Source of the DNA: Prevotella sp.
GTDB taxonomy: Bacteria > Bacteroidota > Bacteroidia > Bacteroidales > Bacteroidaceae
Direction: 5' to 3'
Assembly: GCA_017645905.1 (NCBI GenBank)
Contig: JAGCNO010000170.1
Location: forward strand, 1 to 32,448
DNA length: 32,448 nucleotides
The notes under the pieces were generated by a model, which worked only from the letters and a program-made list of their open reading frames with translations, had not been told where the DNA came from and ran no database searches. Positions 14,807 through 22,767 of the stretch are shown piece after piece. Position 1 is the first letter of the stretch. Each line of letters starts with the position of its first letter. Both the position numbers and the translations under genes were made by a program.

Positions 14807-16633
14807 TTACGAGGCTATGGTGCTGGCAATCTTGTCGATGTTCATGCTGCGGGCGCTGGCATCGAAGATGTCCTTGTAGAGGCCGCCCTGGGCATAAACC
14901 TCGGTGGGCGTTCCACCCTGCACCACGCGTCCCTGCTGGAGCACGTAGATATGGTCGGCATCGATAATCTGGCCGATGTTGTGCGAGATGATGATGACCG
15001 TGCGTCCCTGCTTGATGGCGTCGATACTCGCCTTGATCTGCTCGGTGGCGATGGCGTCGAGGCTGGCCGTCGGCTCGTCGAGGAAGATGATGGGCGGGTT
15101 CTTCAGGAACATGCGGGCGATGGCAATCCTCTGCTGCTGTCCGCCGCTGAGCTGCAGGGCCGGCGTCTCAAAGCCGTGGGGCAGCGCGGCCACCTGGTCG
15201 TAGACGTAGGCCTTGCGGGCTGCCTCCACCACGTCGTCGTGTGTAGCCGAGGGGTTGCCGTAGCGGATGTTCTCCTCGATGGTGCCGTCGAAGATGTGGT
15301 TCTTCTGCAGCACCAGGCCCACATGCTCGCGCAGCCACTGCGTGTCCCACTGTTGCAGGTCGGTGCCGTCGAGCATGATGCTGCCTTCCTGCGGGTTGTA
15401 GAACTTGTCGAGCAGGTTGACGATGGTGCTCTTGCCTGCTCCGCTGAGGCCTACGAGGGCCGTAATCTTCCCGCTGGGGATGTGGAGCGACACGTCGGTA
15501 AGGGCCTTTGTTCCTCCGGGATAGGTGAAGTGAACATTTTGCATCACGAAGTCGCCCTTCACCTTTTCGGGCTTGTGCTTTCCAGAGGGCTCCACCTCGC
15601 CGTCGGCATCGAGAATGCCGAAGAATCCCTCGGCATAGATGAGCGCGTCGTTCATGTCGTCGTAGATGCGGTGCAGCTGGCGGATGGGTGCGCTGACGTT
15701 GGCGAAGAGCATCACGTGGTACATAATCTTACCTATCGTCATGCCAGGATAGTCGATGAGCACGAGGTAGGCCGTGAGGATGATGATGAGTACGGTGCCT
15801 ATCTGCTCTAAGAAGCTCTTCAGACCGTTGAATAGGTAAGCCTGCTTGCGCGTGTTCAGCTGCAGGTCGGTCATGTTGCGCTGTATGCCGGCCTGTCGGT
15901 CGGCCTCTATCTGTTCACGGTTGAACGACTTGATGACGGTGATGCTCTCCAAGATATTCAGGATGCCCTGGCTCACGGCCTGATGACCGCCAAATATACC
16001 ACGTCGACCACCCTTCATGCGCGCCGCCTGGACGTAGGTCACATAGAAGTAGAGCGGCACAATGCACAGCGCCACCAGTCCTACGTAGAAGTTAGCAGCG
16101 AACATCAGCCCCAAGGCGAGGATGGCGCTGGTGAAGAGCGGCAGAATCTCGATGAAGAAATTATTTACTGTCGAGCTCAGGCTCATTATGCCCCGGTCGA
16201 TGCGCGACTGCAGCTTACCCGTCTCGTTGCCCTCGCTGCTGAAGAAAGCCATGCGGAACGACAGGATGCGGTCGACGACGCGCAGCGACAGGTCGCGGCT
16301 CACCAGGATGCGCATCCTTTCGCCATAGTAGCGCTGGAAGAAGGTCACCAGCGCGCCCACCACCTCCTTGCCTAAGAGGATGATGCTGATGACGGTGAGT
16401 ATCTTCACCGCAGCCGACCACTGGAAGCCGTCTGGTTGCTGCACCAGCGCGTTGATGGCGTCAACGGCACGGTCGAGCACCACAGCATTCACCTGCGCCA
16501 TCAGCGATCCGATGAGCGTCAGCACCAAGGTGATGAAAATCAACCACCGGTAGGGCAACACAAAAGGCATGATGTTACGAAGCAGACCCCAGATAGTCAT
16601 CTTCGTCGTAGGGGTTGGAATGTCGTTGTTCAT
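14807..16633 (-). CDS. ABC exporter half-transporter, permease-ATPase fusion
   Basis: MsbA/multidrug-type type IV ABC exporter (608 aa) of the inner membrane, acting as a homodimer or heterodimer to export a lipid, peptide or drug-like substrate. The N-terminal half (about 20-330) holds six transmembrane helices. The nucleotide-binding domain has Walker A GLSGAGKST (about 394-402), Q-loop VGLVLQKNHIF, signature LSGGQQQR (about 493-500), Walker B IIFLDEPTASLD and the H-loop in IIISHN. It is the first gene of a four-gene operon with the LtaS-like transferase and two secreted glycosidases. It has its own promoter at 16676-16707, divergent from the sulfatase. The cargo cannot be deduced from the sequence. 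Pairing with the LtaS-like protein hints at an envelope lipid or glycan. Confidence 0.93.
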   Translation of the reverse strand: MNNDIPTPTTKMTIWGLLRNIMPFVLPYRWLIFITLVLTLIGSLMAQVNAVVLDRAVDAINALVQQPDGFQWSAAVKILTVISIILLGKEVVGALVTFFQRYYGERMRILVSRDLSLRVVDRILSFRMAFFSSEGNETGKLQSRIDRGIMSLSSTVNNFFIEILPLFTSAILALGLMFAANFYVGLVALCIVPLYFYVTYVQAARMKGGRRGIFGGHQAVSQGILNILESITVIKSFNREQIEADRQAGIQRNMTDLQLNTRKQAYLFNGLKSFLEQIGTVLIIILTAYLVLIDYPGMTIGKIMYHVMLFANVSAPIRQLHRIYDDMNDALIYAEGFFGILDADGEVEPSGKHKPEKVKGDFVMQNVHFTYPGGTKALTDVSLHIPSGKITALVGLSGAGKSTIVNLLDKFYNPQEGSIMLDGTDLQQWDTQWLREHVGLVLQKNHIFDGTIEENIRYGNPSATHDDVVEAARKAYVYDQVAALPHGFETPALQLSGGQQQRIAIARMFLKNPPIIFLDEPTASLDAIATEQIKASIDAIKQGRTVIIISHNIGQIIDADHIYVLQQGRVVQGGTPTEVYAQGGLYKDIFDASARSMNIDKIASTIAS

Positions 16634-16660
16634 TATTCACTTACTACTTTCCATTTACGT
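16634..16660 (-). repeat. Degenerate heptamer-like leader of ABC gene
   Basis: On the minus strand units such as GTAAATG, GAAAGTA, GTAAGTG and AATAATG run at a 7-nt period directly into the ABC gene start codon. The similarity is weak, but the position matches the tracts before other starts in this window. Confidence 0.4.
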
Positions 16661-16675
16661 TTGGCAAATTTGCTG

Positions 16676-16707
16676 CAAAAATACAAATAAAAGATGAACC
16701 TTCCAAA
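16676..16707 (-). promoter_or_regulatory. Promoter of the ABC-LtaS-GH43-GH5 operon
   Basis: A TTTG box (16707-16704, minus) and TATTTTTG (16683-16676) are separated by exactly 20 nt, an excellent fit to the Bacteroidetes consensus, about 43 nt before the ABC start codon. Confidence 0.8.
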
Positions 16708-16731
16708 TTATTCGCATTTTTCTTTCGTTTA

Positions 16732-16763
16732 TTTGTCTGTTTCAATTAATAATCGTAATTTTG
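16732..16763 (+). promoter_or_regulatory. Promoter of the sulfatase gene
   Basis: TTTG (16732-16735) and TAATTTTG (16756-16763) are separated by 20 nt. The promoter is divergent from that of the ABC operon, with about 25 bp between the two -33 boxes, so one bound regulator could affect both units. Confidence 0.8.
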
Positions 16764-16790
16764 CAGCAGTAATTGAAAACGTTTTAAGTC

Positions 16791-18236
16791 ATGACTATGA
16801 CACTAAAAAACTTCGTATGTTGCGACGCTAACGCAACCAAGCGCATCCTCATCATGGCCGGGGCCATCCTCCCCGTCCACCATGCAACGGCTGCCGATGA
16901 CAATAGTCCTTCGACAGCCGTTGCCACTCCTGAGCGACCCAACATTGTGTTCATCCTGGCCGACGACATGGGCTACGGCGACTTGGCCTGCTACGGCAAC
17001 CAGTACATCCAGACGCCCAACATCGACCGACTGGCCCGCACCGGCACCTCGTTCACCCAGGCCTATGCCGGCAGCGGCATCAGTTCGCCCTCACGCTGCT
17101 CGCTGATGACGGGACGTAACAGTGGCAATACCCGCATACGCGACAATCAATGCTACGCCGGAGGGCTCACAGGGCTGAAAATCAACCCACAGGGTGACAC
17201 CACCATCGTGCGCCGTGCCAACCTCCTGCCCGAGGACACCACGCTGGCCACCGTACTGAGCGCCGCCGGATATCGCACCTGTTTGGTGAACAAGTGGCAT
17301 CTGGACGGCTACGACCCTCAGGCAGCGCCCAACCACCGGGGATTCCACGAGTTCTACGGATGGACCATCTCTACCGTGCACTCAAACGCGCCCTACTACT
17401 ACCCTTACTACCGGCTGCACGGCGACTCGCTCATCAACATCACCGAGAACGAGAACGACGCCCACGTTCGCCATAACACGGAGATTTCCACCGACGATGC
17501 CATCGCCTTCATCCATCGTAACAAGGAGCGACCCTTTTTCCTCTTCTTAGGATACGATGCACCGCACGAGCCCTACAACATTGACGACACCTCCTGGTAC
17601 GACGAGCAGGGAGACTGGAGTGCCAACACCAAGCGCTACGCCGCCCTCGTCACCCACATGGACTACAACATCGGCCGCCTGCTGGCCACCCTCGATGCCC
17701 TCGGCTTGCGTAAAAACACACTCGTCATCTTCGCCAGCGACAACGGTGCCGCCGTCATGGCCCCACTCAAAGAGCTGAACTGCGGCGCTGGCCTGAAAGG
17801 CCGCAAGGGCCAGCTCTACGAGGGAGGAATCCGCGTGCCCCTCATCGTCAACCAGCCCGGCCGCGTGCCTGCACGACAGACAGACAACCTGGTCTACTTC
17901 CCCGACTTCATGCCCACGCTGGCCGCCATCGCCCACGGTGTCTGCCCGAAGACCGACGGCATGGACATCGCGCCCCTTTTCTTCGGCCAGGATATCGACA
18001 CCGACAGCCGACCCCTTTATTGGGAGTTCCCCGGCAAGCAGCGTGCCCTGCGCCACAACGGATGGAAGGCCGTCAGCGTGAAGAAAGGTGCACCCCTGGA
18101 GCTATACCGTATCAAAGAAGACCCCTTGGAGCAGCATGACTTGGCCAAGGACTATCCCACCCTGCTCCAGCAGATGGACAGCCTCATGCATCAGATGCGA
18201 ACACCATCACCCAACTATCCCATCGACGGGGAATAA
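16791..18236 (+). CDS. S1 family sulfatase, Ser-type formylglycine
   Basis: Exported sulfatase (481 aa) of the alkaline-phosphatase superfamily (S1), removing sulfate esters from a carbohydrate. The N-terminus (about 1-34, ending HHATAADD) looks like a weak signal peptide. PNIVFILADDMGYGDLACYGN (50-70) carries the metal-binding Asp pair. SSPSRCSLMTG shows the signature with Ser98 as the formylglycine precursor, so maturation needs a radical-SAM anSME enzyme, which is not in this window. VNKWHLDGY, the later IFASDNGA and GLKGRKGQLYEGGIRVP are further active-site motifs. It is monocistronic, with its own promoter, divergent from the ABC operon and followed by repeat array 2. The sulfated substrate cannot be deduced. 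A second ATG at 16797 is an equally possible start. Confidence 0.92.
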   Translation: MTMTLKNFVCCDANATKRILIMAGAILPVHHATAADDNSPSTAVATPERPNIVFILADDMGYGDLACYGNQYIQTPNIDRLARTGTSFTQAYAGSGISSPSRCSLMTGRNSGNTRIRDNQCYAGGLTGLKINPQGDTTIVRRANLLPEDTTLATVLSAAGYRTCLVNKWHLDGYDPQAAPNHRGFHEFYGWTISTVHSNAPYYYPYYRLHGDSLINITENENDAHVRHNTEISTDDAIAFIHRNKERPFFLFLGYDAPHEPYNIDDTSWYDEQGDWSANTKRYAALVTHMDYNIGRLLATLDALGLRKNTLVIFASDNGAAVMAPLKELNCGAGLKGRKGQLYEGGIRVPLIVNQPGRVPARQTDNLVYFPDFMPTLAAIAHGVCPKTDGMDIAPLFFGQDIDTDSRPLYWEFPGKQRALRHNGWKAVSVKKGAPLELYRIKEDPLEQHDLAKDYPTLLQQMDSLMHQMRTPSPNYPIDGE

Positions 18237-18302
18237 TAAAGCAAACGTAACGCCCGTTAACTGCCATCCGGCGGAACAGACCATTTGATAAGTTCAGACT
18301 TT

Positions 18303-18412
18303 GAACGGCTTCCTCTGATAGAAAGAACGGCTTTTTAGCATCTAAAGAACGGCTTTTTAGCATCCAAAGAACGGCTTTTTCAAATCGAAAGAACGGCTTT
18401 TTCTCTCCGAGG
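18303..18412 (+). repeat. 22-bp tandem array 2, five units
   Basis: Five 22-bp units start at 18303, 18325, 18347, 18369 and 18391. Each opens with GAACGGCT, and the last decays after TTTTTC. Unit 1 resembles unit 1 of array 1 (both carry CTCTGAT before the closing GAAA), which points to a common ancestral array. It lies in the 302-bp gap between the sulfatase and argR. Nothing else was recognised in that gap except the argR promoter. Confidence 0.9.
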
Positions 18413-18478
18413 CTCCTTTGGGGGTTTCGGGCAGGGGTTACGTTTTTTGCCGTATTAATGAAAAAATATGCAAAAATA

Positions 18479-18510
18479 TTTGGCGGTTTACGGCATTATT
18501 CGTACTTTTG
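18479..18510 (+). promoter_or_regulatory. argR operon promoter
   Basis: TTTG (18479-18482) and TACTTTTG (18503-18510) with a 20-nt spacer form a consensus Bacteroidetes promoter, 28 nt upstream of the argR start codon. It probably drives argR, the GNAT gene, argG and perhaps the downstream transketolase genes. Confidence 0.82.
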
Positions 18511-18530
18511 CAGCCGAATTTCGAATAAAT
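18495..18530. promoter_or_regulatory. Possible ArgR operator
   Basis: ATTATTCG (18495-18502) and CGAATAAAT (18522-18530) are inverted half-sites flanking the -7 box of the argR promoter. They resemble the TGAATA/TATTCA halves of known ARG boxes. This suggests autoregulation by arginine-bound ArgR, but the half-site spacing is wider than in the E. coli box. Confidence 0.35.
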
Positions 18531-18538
18531 ATACTGAT

Positions 18539-19015
18539 ATGAAAGAGAAGAACAGCCGGTTAGAGGCTCTGCGACTTATCATCTCCAGCCAGGAGATGGG
18601 CAGTCAGGAGGAGCTGCTCGACGCCCTGCAAAAGGAAGGATTCCAACTGACACAGGCCACGCTGAGCCGCGACCTGAAACAGCTGAAGGTGGCCAAGGCG
18701 GCCACGATGAGCGGCAACTATGTCTACGTGTTGCCCAACGAGTCGATGTACAAACGGGTGAGCAGTCCCTCGTCGGTGCGCGAGATGATGCAGATTCCTG
18801 GATTCCTGAGCATCAACTTCTCAGGAAACATGGGCGTCATCAAGACACGGCCGGGATATGCCAGCGCGATAGCCTGGAACATTGACAGCAGCGACATCCC
18901 GGAGATACTGGGCACTATCGCCGGCGACGACACCATATTTATTGTGTTGCGCGAGGGAACCTCCAAGCTTGAGCTGACCGAGGCCCTGAGTAAGGTGGTG
19001 CCGAATATGAAGTGA
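18539..19015 (+). CDS. argR: Arginine repressor
   Basis: Cytoplasmic arginine-responsive transcription regulator (158 aa). The N-terminal winged helix-turn-helix includes GSQEELLDALQKEGFQLTQA and TLSRDLKQLKVAKA, the recognition segment typical of ArgR. The C-terminal oligomerisation and arginine-binding part contains RPGYASAIAWNID and GTIAGDDTIFIVL, the conserved GTIAGDDT motif. An upstream ATG at 18458 in the same frame would lie before the promoter -33 box, so the start at 18539 is preferred. First gene of the argR-GNAT-argG cluster. Its TGA stop is part of a heptamer repeat tract shared with the junction before the transketolase C-subunit. Confidence 0.95.
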   Translation: MKEKNSRLEALRLIISSQEMGSQEELLDALQKEGFQLTQATLSRDLKQLKVAKAATMSGNYVYVLPNESMYKRVSSPSSVREMMQIPGFLSINFSGNMGVIKTRPGYASAIAWNIDSSDIPEILGTIAGDDTIFIVLREGTSKLELTEALSKVVPNMK

Positions 19016-19031
19016 GGAGTTAGGAGTTAAG
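19011..19031 (+). repeat. Heptamer tract at argR-GNAT junction
   Basis: Three 7-mers (AGTGAGG, AGTTAGG, AGTTAAG) include the argR stop codon and end just before the GNAT start at 19033. A 21-bp stretch here (19009-19029) is identical to the reverse complement of 21798-21818. Confidence 0.7.
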
Positions 19032-19032
19032 A

Positions 19033-19656
19033 ATGTTTATGGAACAGGAACAAGAAATAGAAATACTTGTTGCGGCACCGGAGCATGAGGTCTATGTGGA
19101 CACTATCCTGGAGACCATCTCCGAGGCTGCCAAGGTGCGTGGAACGGGCATCGCCAAGCGAACGCACGAGTACCTTACGAAGAAGATGCAGGAGGCGAAG
19201 GCCGTCATCGCTCTGAGCAAGAAGGACAGACGCTTTGCAGGTTTCAGTTACATTGAGACGTGGGGAAACAAACAGTATGTCACCACGAGCGGACTCATCG
19301 TCCATCCCGACTTCCGGGGGCTGGGCATCGCCAAGCGTATCAAGGACATGACCTTCACGCTGGCCCGCATGCGCTGGCCACATGCTAAGATTTTCTCGCT
19401 GACCAGCGGAGCGGCGGTGATGAAGATGAATACCGCGCTGGGCTATCAGCCTGTCACCTTCGACGACCTCACTGACGACGAGGCTTTCTGGAAAGGCTGT
19501 GAGGGATGCGTCAACTATCCCGTGTTGCGTGAGCGTAACCGTAAGTTCTGCATCTGCACCGCCATGCTCTTCGACCCCACGGAGCATCTGCCGGCAAAGA
19601 TTCCCGACGAGGTGATTTCACGAATACGCCACCTCGAAGAATTGGATGAGTCCTGA
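19033..19656 (+). CDS. GNAT acyltransferase of the arginine cluster
   Basis: GCN5-related N-acyltransferase (207 aa), cytoplasmic. The acetyl-CoA-binding core is visible as TTSGLIVHPDFRGLGIAKRIKD (V-x-P-x-x-R-G-x-G-x-A), followed by IFSLTSGAAVMKMNTALGYQPV. A GNAT gene in this position between argR and argG is conserved in Bacteroidetes. From that context it is the best candidate for N-acylglutamate synthase (acetyl or succinyl), the first step of arginine synthesis in organisms lacking classical argA. That function is inferred from position and family, not from residues seen here. An alternative start lies at 19039. Confidence 0.85.
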   Translation: MFMEQEQEIEILVAAPEHEVYVDTILETISEAAKVRGTGIAKRTHEYLTKKMQEAKAVIALSKKDRRFAGFSYIETWGNKQYVTTSGLIVHPDFRGLGIAKRIKDMTFTLARMRWPHAKIFSLTSGAAVMKMNTALGYQPVTFDDLTDDEAFWKGCEGCVNYPVLRERNRKFCICTAMLFDPTEHLPAKIPDEVISRIRHLEELDES

Positions 19657-19665
19657 TTTTCAACC

Positions 19666-19692
19666 ACGAATTACACGAATTTATCGAATCAA
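19666..19692 (+). repeat. 9-bp tandem repeat before argG
   Basis: Three 9-mers (ACGAATTAC, ACGAATTTA, TCGAATCAA) fill most of the gap between the GNAT stop and the argG ATG at 19694. This is another short tandem repeat placed immediately before a start codon. Confidence 0.6.
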
Positions 19693-19693
19693 T

Positions 19694-20893
19694 ATGGACA
19701 AGAAGAAAGTTGTTGTCGCCTTTTCAGGCGGCCTTGATACCAGTTACACAGTGATGAAGCTCAGCCAGGACGGCTGGGAGGTCTATGCTGCCTGTGCCAA
19801 TACCGGCGGCTTCTCGGCTGAGCAGTTGAAGAAGAACGAAGAGAACGCCTACAAGCTGGGCGCAAAGCAGTATGTGACCCTCGACGTGACGCAGGAGTAC
19901 TACGAGAAGTCGCTGAAATACATGATTTTCGGCAACGTGCTGCGCAATAACTGCTACCCCATTTCGGTGTCCTCAGAACGTATCTTCCAGGCCATCGCCA
20001 TCGCCCGCTATGCCCGTGAGATAGGTGCTGATGCTATTGCCCACGGCTCGACGGGTGCAGGCAACGACCAGATACGTTTCGACATGACCTTCCTCGTCAT
20101 GGCTCCCGGTGTGGAGATTATCACCCTGACCCGCGACAAGAAGCTGACCCGCAAGGAGGAGGTGGACTACCTGAACGAACATGGCTTTGAGGCCGACTTC
20201 GCCAAGCTGAAGTATTCTTATAATGTGGGTATTTGGGGAACCAGCATCTGTGGAGGTGAGCTCCTCGACCCCACACAGGGACTGCCCGAGGAAGCCTATC
20301 TGAAGCACGTCACCGCCAAGGGCGACTCACTGCTGAAGATTGAGTTCGAGAAAGGAGAAATCGTTGGTGTGAACGGCGAGAAGTTCACCGACCGCGTAAA
20401 GGCCATCCAAAAGATTGAGGAGATAGGTGCCTCCTATGCCATCGGTCGTGACGCCAACGTAGGCGACACCATCATCGGCATCAAGGGCCGCGTAGGTTTC
20501 GAGGCCGCTGCTCCGAAGCTCATCATCGAGGCTCACCGTCTGTTAGAGAAGTCGACGCTGAGCAAGTGGCAGCAGTACTGGAAGGACCAGGTGGCCAATT
20601 GGTACGGCATGTTCCTCCACGAGAGCCAGTACCTGGAGCCCGTCATGCCCGACATTGAGGCTATGCTCCTGTCGAGCCAGCGCAATGTTACTGGCACAGC
20701 CATCCTTAAGCTGCGCCCCTTCGGTTTTGAGACCGTCGGTATAGACAGCCCCAACGACCTGACCCGTTCAAAACTTGGCGAGTATGGCGAGACACAGACT
20801 GGATGGACTGCCGACGAGGCCAAGGGATTCATCAAGGTCAGCTCGACGCCGTTGCGTGTTTACTACGGCATACACCCCGACGAACAGAGATAA
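19694..20893 (+). CDS. argG: Argininosuccinate synthase
   Basis: Cytoplasmic enzyme that joins citrulline and aspartate with ATP to form argininosuccinate (399 aa). The N-terminal ATP pyrophosphatase P-loop is AFSGGLDTS (9-17). ACANTGGFS, SVSSERIFQA and GSTGAGNDQIRFD are family motifs, and the length is normal. The ORF extends upstream to 19646, but the start at 19694 (MDKKKVVVAFSGG) fits the family; the upstream part is repeat sequence. The TAA stop shares a base with the transketolase start (TAATG). The usual Bacteroidetes neighbours argC and argD are absent after it. Confidence 0.97.
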   Translation: MDKKKVVVAFSGGLDTSYTVMKLSQDGWEVYAACANTGGFSAEQLKKNEENAYKLGAKQYVTLDVTQEYYEKSLKYMIFGNVLRNNCYPISVSSERIFQAIAIARYAREIGADAIAHGSTGAGNDQIRFDMTFLVMAPGVEIITLTRDKKLTRKEEVDYLNEHGFEADFAKLKYSYNVGIWGTSICGGELLDPTQGLPEEAYLKHVTAKGDSLLKIEFEKGEIVGVNGEKFTDRVKAIQKIEEIGASYAIGRDANVGDTIIGIKGRVGFEAAAPKLIIEAHRLLEKSTLSKWQQYWKDQVANWYGMFLHESQYLEPVMPDIEAMLLSSQRNVTGTAILKLRPFGFETVGIDSPNDLTRSKLGEYGETQTGWTADEAKGFIKVSSTPLRVYYGIHPDEQR

Positions 20894-21774
20894 TGAACAC
20901 AAAAGAACTGCAGCTGCTTTGCGAACGCAACCGCAAGCGCCTTGTGGAGGTGGTCTATCGTGCAAAGGCCGGGCACATCGGCGGCGACCTGTCGTGCCTG
21001 AACATGCTCACGGCACTCTATTTCCACGTCATGCAGGGCCTTGAACCAGCTAACCCGAAAGTAGCAGACCGCGACCGCTTCGTGCTCTCAAAGGGTCACT
21101 GCGTGGAGGCGCTCTACGTAACTTTGGAGGCACGTGGTTTCCTCAAGCCGGAGGTGCTCGACACCCTCGGACAGTTCGGTTCCATCCTCAGCGGCCACCC
21201 CACGATAGAGGTGCCCGGCATCGAGGTGAACAGCGGTGCCCTGGGTCACGGACTGTCCATTGGCGTGGGCATGGCCCTTGCCGCAAAGATGGACTCCCTG
21301 CCGGAGGGGATTTGCAATCCCCGACCTGCTGGAGGGGATTTGCAATCCCCGACATACCGAGTATTTGTCCTCATGGGCGACGGCGAACAGGGCGAGGGTA
21401 GCATCTACGAGGCCGCTATGGCCGCCCACCGCTATCACTTAGACAACCTTGTGGCCATCATCGACCGCAACCACCTGCAGATCTCCGGCAACACCGAGGA
21501 CGTGATGCCCTTGGAGAGCATTGCCGACCGCTGGACGGCCCTCGGATGGGAGGTAGCTACACTCAACGGTGATAACATGGCCGACATCCTGCATGCTTTC
21601 AACACCATCGACTACAACAACGGACGGCCCCACCTGCTCATCTCCAACACTACGAAGGGCCGTGGAGTGAGCTTCATGGAGGGCATTGCCAAGTGGCATC
21701 ACGGAGTGCTCAACGAGGAACAGTGCCGCCAGGCCGTAGCAGAAATAGAGGCCCGCATCGCACTACTGATGTAA
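20893..21774 (+). CDS. Transketolase N-terminal subunit, split type
   Basis: Thiamine-diphosphate-binding half (293 aa) of a two-subunit transketolase, transferring a two-carbon ketol unit between sugar phosphates in the cytoplasm. AGHIGGDLSC and DRFVLSKGHCVEALY are N-terminal motifs. GDGEQGEGSIYEAAMAAH, followed by IDRN, is the ThDP/Mg motif. GALGHGLSIGVGMALA and TTKGRGVSFMEG are also typical. Residues 136-152 (PEGICNPRPAGGDLQSP) are an in-frame insertion encoded by a duplicated 23-bp palindrome. The start is the ATG overlapping the argG stop, implying coupling; the frame extends upstream only inside argG. Split transketolases occur in pentose and in apiose or inositol-type catabolism. Which sugar phosphate is used here is unknown. 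Confidence 0.93.
   Translation: MNTKELQLLCERNRKRLVEVVYRAKAGHIGGDLSCLNMLTALYFHVMQGLEPANPKVADRDRFVLSKGHCVEALYVTLEARGFLKPEVLDTLGQFGSILSGHPTIEVPGIEVNSGALGHGLSIGVGMALAAKMDSLPEGICNPRPAGGDLQSPTYRVFVLMGDGEQGEGSIYEAAMAAHRYHLDNLVAIIDRNHLQISGNTEDVMPLESIADRWTALGWEVATLNGDNMADILHAFNTIDYNNGRPHLLISNTTKGRGVSFMEGIAKWHHGVLNEEQCRQAVAEIEARIALLM
21303..21353. repeat. Duplicated 23-bp palindromic element in transketolase
   Basis: Two direct copies (21303-21325 and 21331-21353, 28 bp apart), each containing the perfect palindrome GGGGATT-TGC-AATCCCC, lie in frame in the transketolase N-subunit gene. Confidence 0.85.
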
Positions 21775-21790
21775 TTAGTGAATAAAATTG

Positions 21791-21818
21791 TAACTTCTAA
21801 CTCCTAACTCCTCACTTC
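21791..21818 (-). repeat. Heptamer tract before transketolase C start
   Basis: Four 7-mers (TAACTTC, TAACTCC, TAACTCC, TCACTTC on the plus strand) run directly into the ATG at 21819. 21798-21818 is the exact reverse complement of the tract at the argR-GNAT junction. Confidence 0.75.
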
Positions 21819-22766
21819 ATGACTGCTTGCAGGAAACAGTTTACTGATACGCTTTTGGAACTGGCACGTGCCGACAAAGATATTATCGCGGTGACCACCG
21901 ATGCCCGTGGTTCGGTTACCCTTGGCGATTTCGCCACCGAGCTGCCTGCTCAGTTTGTGGAGTGTGGCATTGCCGAGCAGAATGCTGTCGGCATCAGCGC
22001 CGGACTGGCTCACAGTGGGAAAAAGGTGTTCTGCTGCGGCCCGGCCTGCTTCTACGTTGCCCGCTCGCTGGAGCAGGTGAAGGTAGACCTGGCTTACAGC
22101 CGCAACCCCGTCACTGTGCTCGGCGTCAGCGGCGGCGTGGCCTACGGTGCGCTGGGAGCTACCCATCACTCGCTCCATGACATCGCCGTCCTGCGCACCT
22201 TTCCCGGCATGACCATCTGTCTGCCCAGCGACTGGCGTGTGACACGGAAGCTGGTGAAGTTCCTGGCCAATGGTCAATGGTCAATGGCCAATGGTCAATG
22301 TCCGAAGCCTTGCTACATCCGAGTAGGACGTGCCGCTGTTCCAGATGTCTATGACAACGACGACTTTATCTTCGAGCCCGGCCGTGCCATCACCGTCGCC
22401 GAGGGCAACGACCTCACCATTGTGGCCACTGGCGAGACCGTCTGGCATGCCCAGCAGGCCTCGCTTCGTCTGAAGGAGCAGGGCATCGGTGCCCGTGTGC
22501 TCGACTGCTCATGGCTCAAACCCTTCGATGAGGAGGCCATTCGAAATGCAGCCCGTGAGACCGGCCGCATCATCACCGTCGAGGAGCACAGCCGTTTCGG
22601 CGGCCTTGGTGCCATGGTCTGCGAGGTGCTCAGTGAGCAGCCTGTCCCCGTGCGCATCCTTGGTATTCCCGACGAGGACGTTATCCACGGTACTAACGCC
22701 GAGATTTTCCACCACTACGGCCTCGATGCCGAGGGCATCGTCCGTGCCGCCACCTGTTTCCTCTGA
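21819..22766 (+). CDS. Transketolase C-terminal subunit, split type
   Basis: Pyrimidine-binding and C-terminal half (315 aa) partnering the preceding gene to form an active transketolase heteromer. FVECGIAEQNAVGISAGLA contains the catalytic Glu that activates ThDP. GVAYGALGATHHSLHDIAVLRTFPG and the C-domain (DLTIVATGETV to HYGL) are family-typical. A heptamer tract is translated in frame as ANGQWSMANGQC (about 150-162) in the segment between LVKFL and the conserved CYIRVGR. The start is 44 nt after the N-subunit stop, immediately following a repeat tract. The symporter start follows its stop after 1 nt. Confidence 0.93.
   Translation: MTACRKQFTDTLLELARADKDIIAVTTDARGSVTLGDFATELPAQFVECGIAEQNAVGISAGLAHSGKKVFCCGPACFYVARSLEQVKVDLAYSRNPVTVLGVSGGVAYGALGATHHSLHDIAVLRTFPGMTICLPSDWRVTRKLVKFLANGQWSMANGQCPKPCYIRVGRAAVPDVYDNDDFIFEPGRAITVAEGNDLTIVATGETVWHAQQASLRLKEQGIGARVLDCSWLKPFDEEAIRNAARETGRIITVEEHSRFGGLGAMVCEVLSEQPVPVRILGIPDEDVIHGTNAEIFHHYGLDAEGIVRAATCFL
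22268..22302 (+). repeat. 5 x 7 bp heptamer tract in transketolase C
   Basis: Units CAATGGT, CAATGGT, CAATGGC, CAATGGT, CAATGTC: order A-A-B-A-C, 35 bp, in frame in the transketolase C-subunit. Confidence 0.88.
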
Positions 22767-22767
22767 G

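Noticed and set aside
18242-18262. Stem-loop after the sulfatase as terminator
   Set aside because: Only a 5-bp stem (TAACG/CGTTA) with no following T-run.
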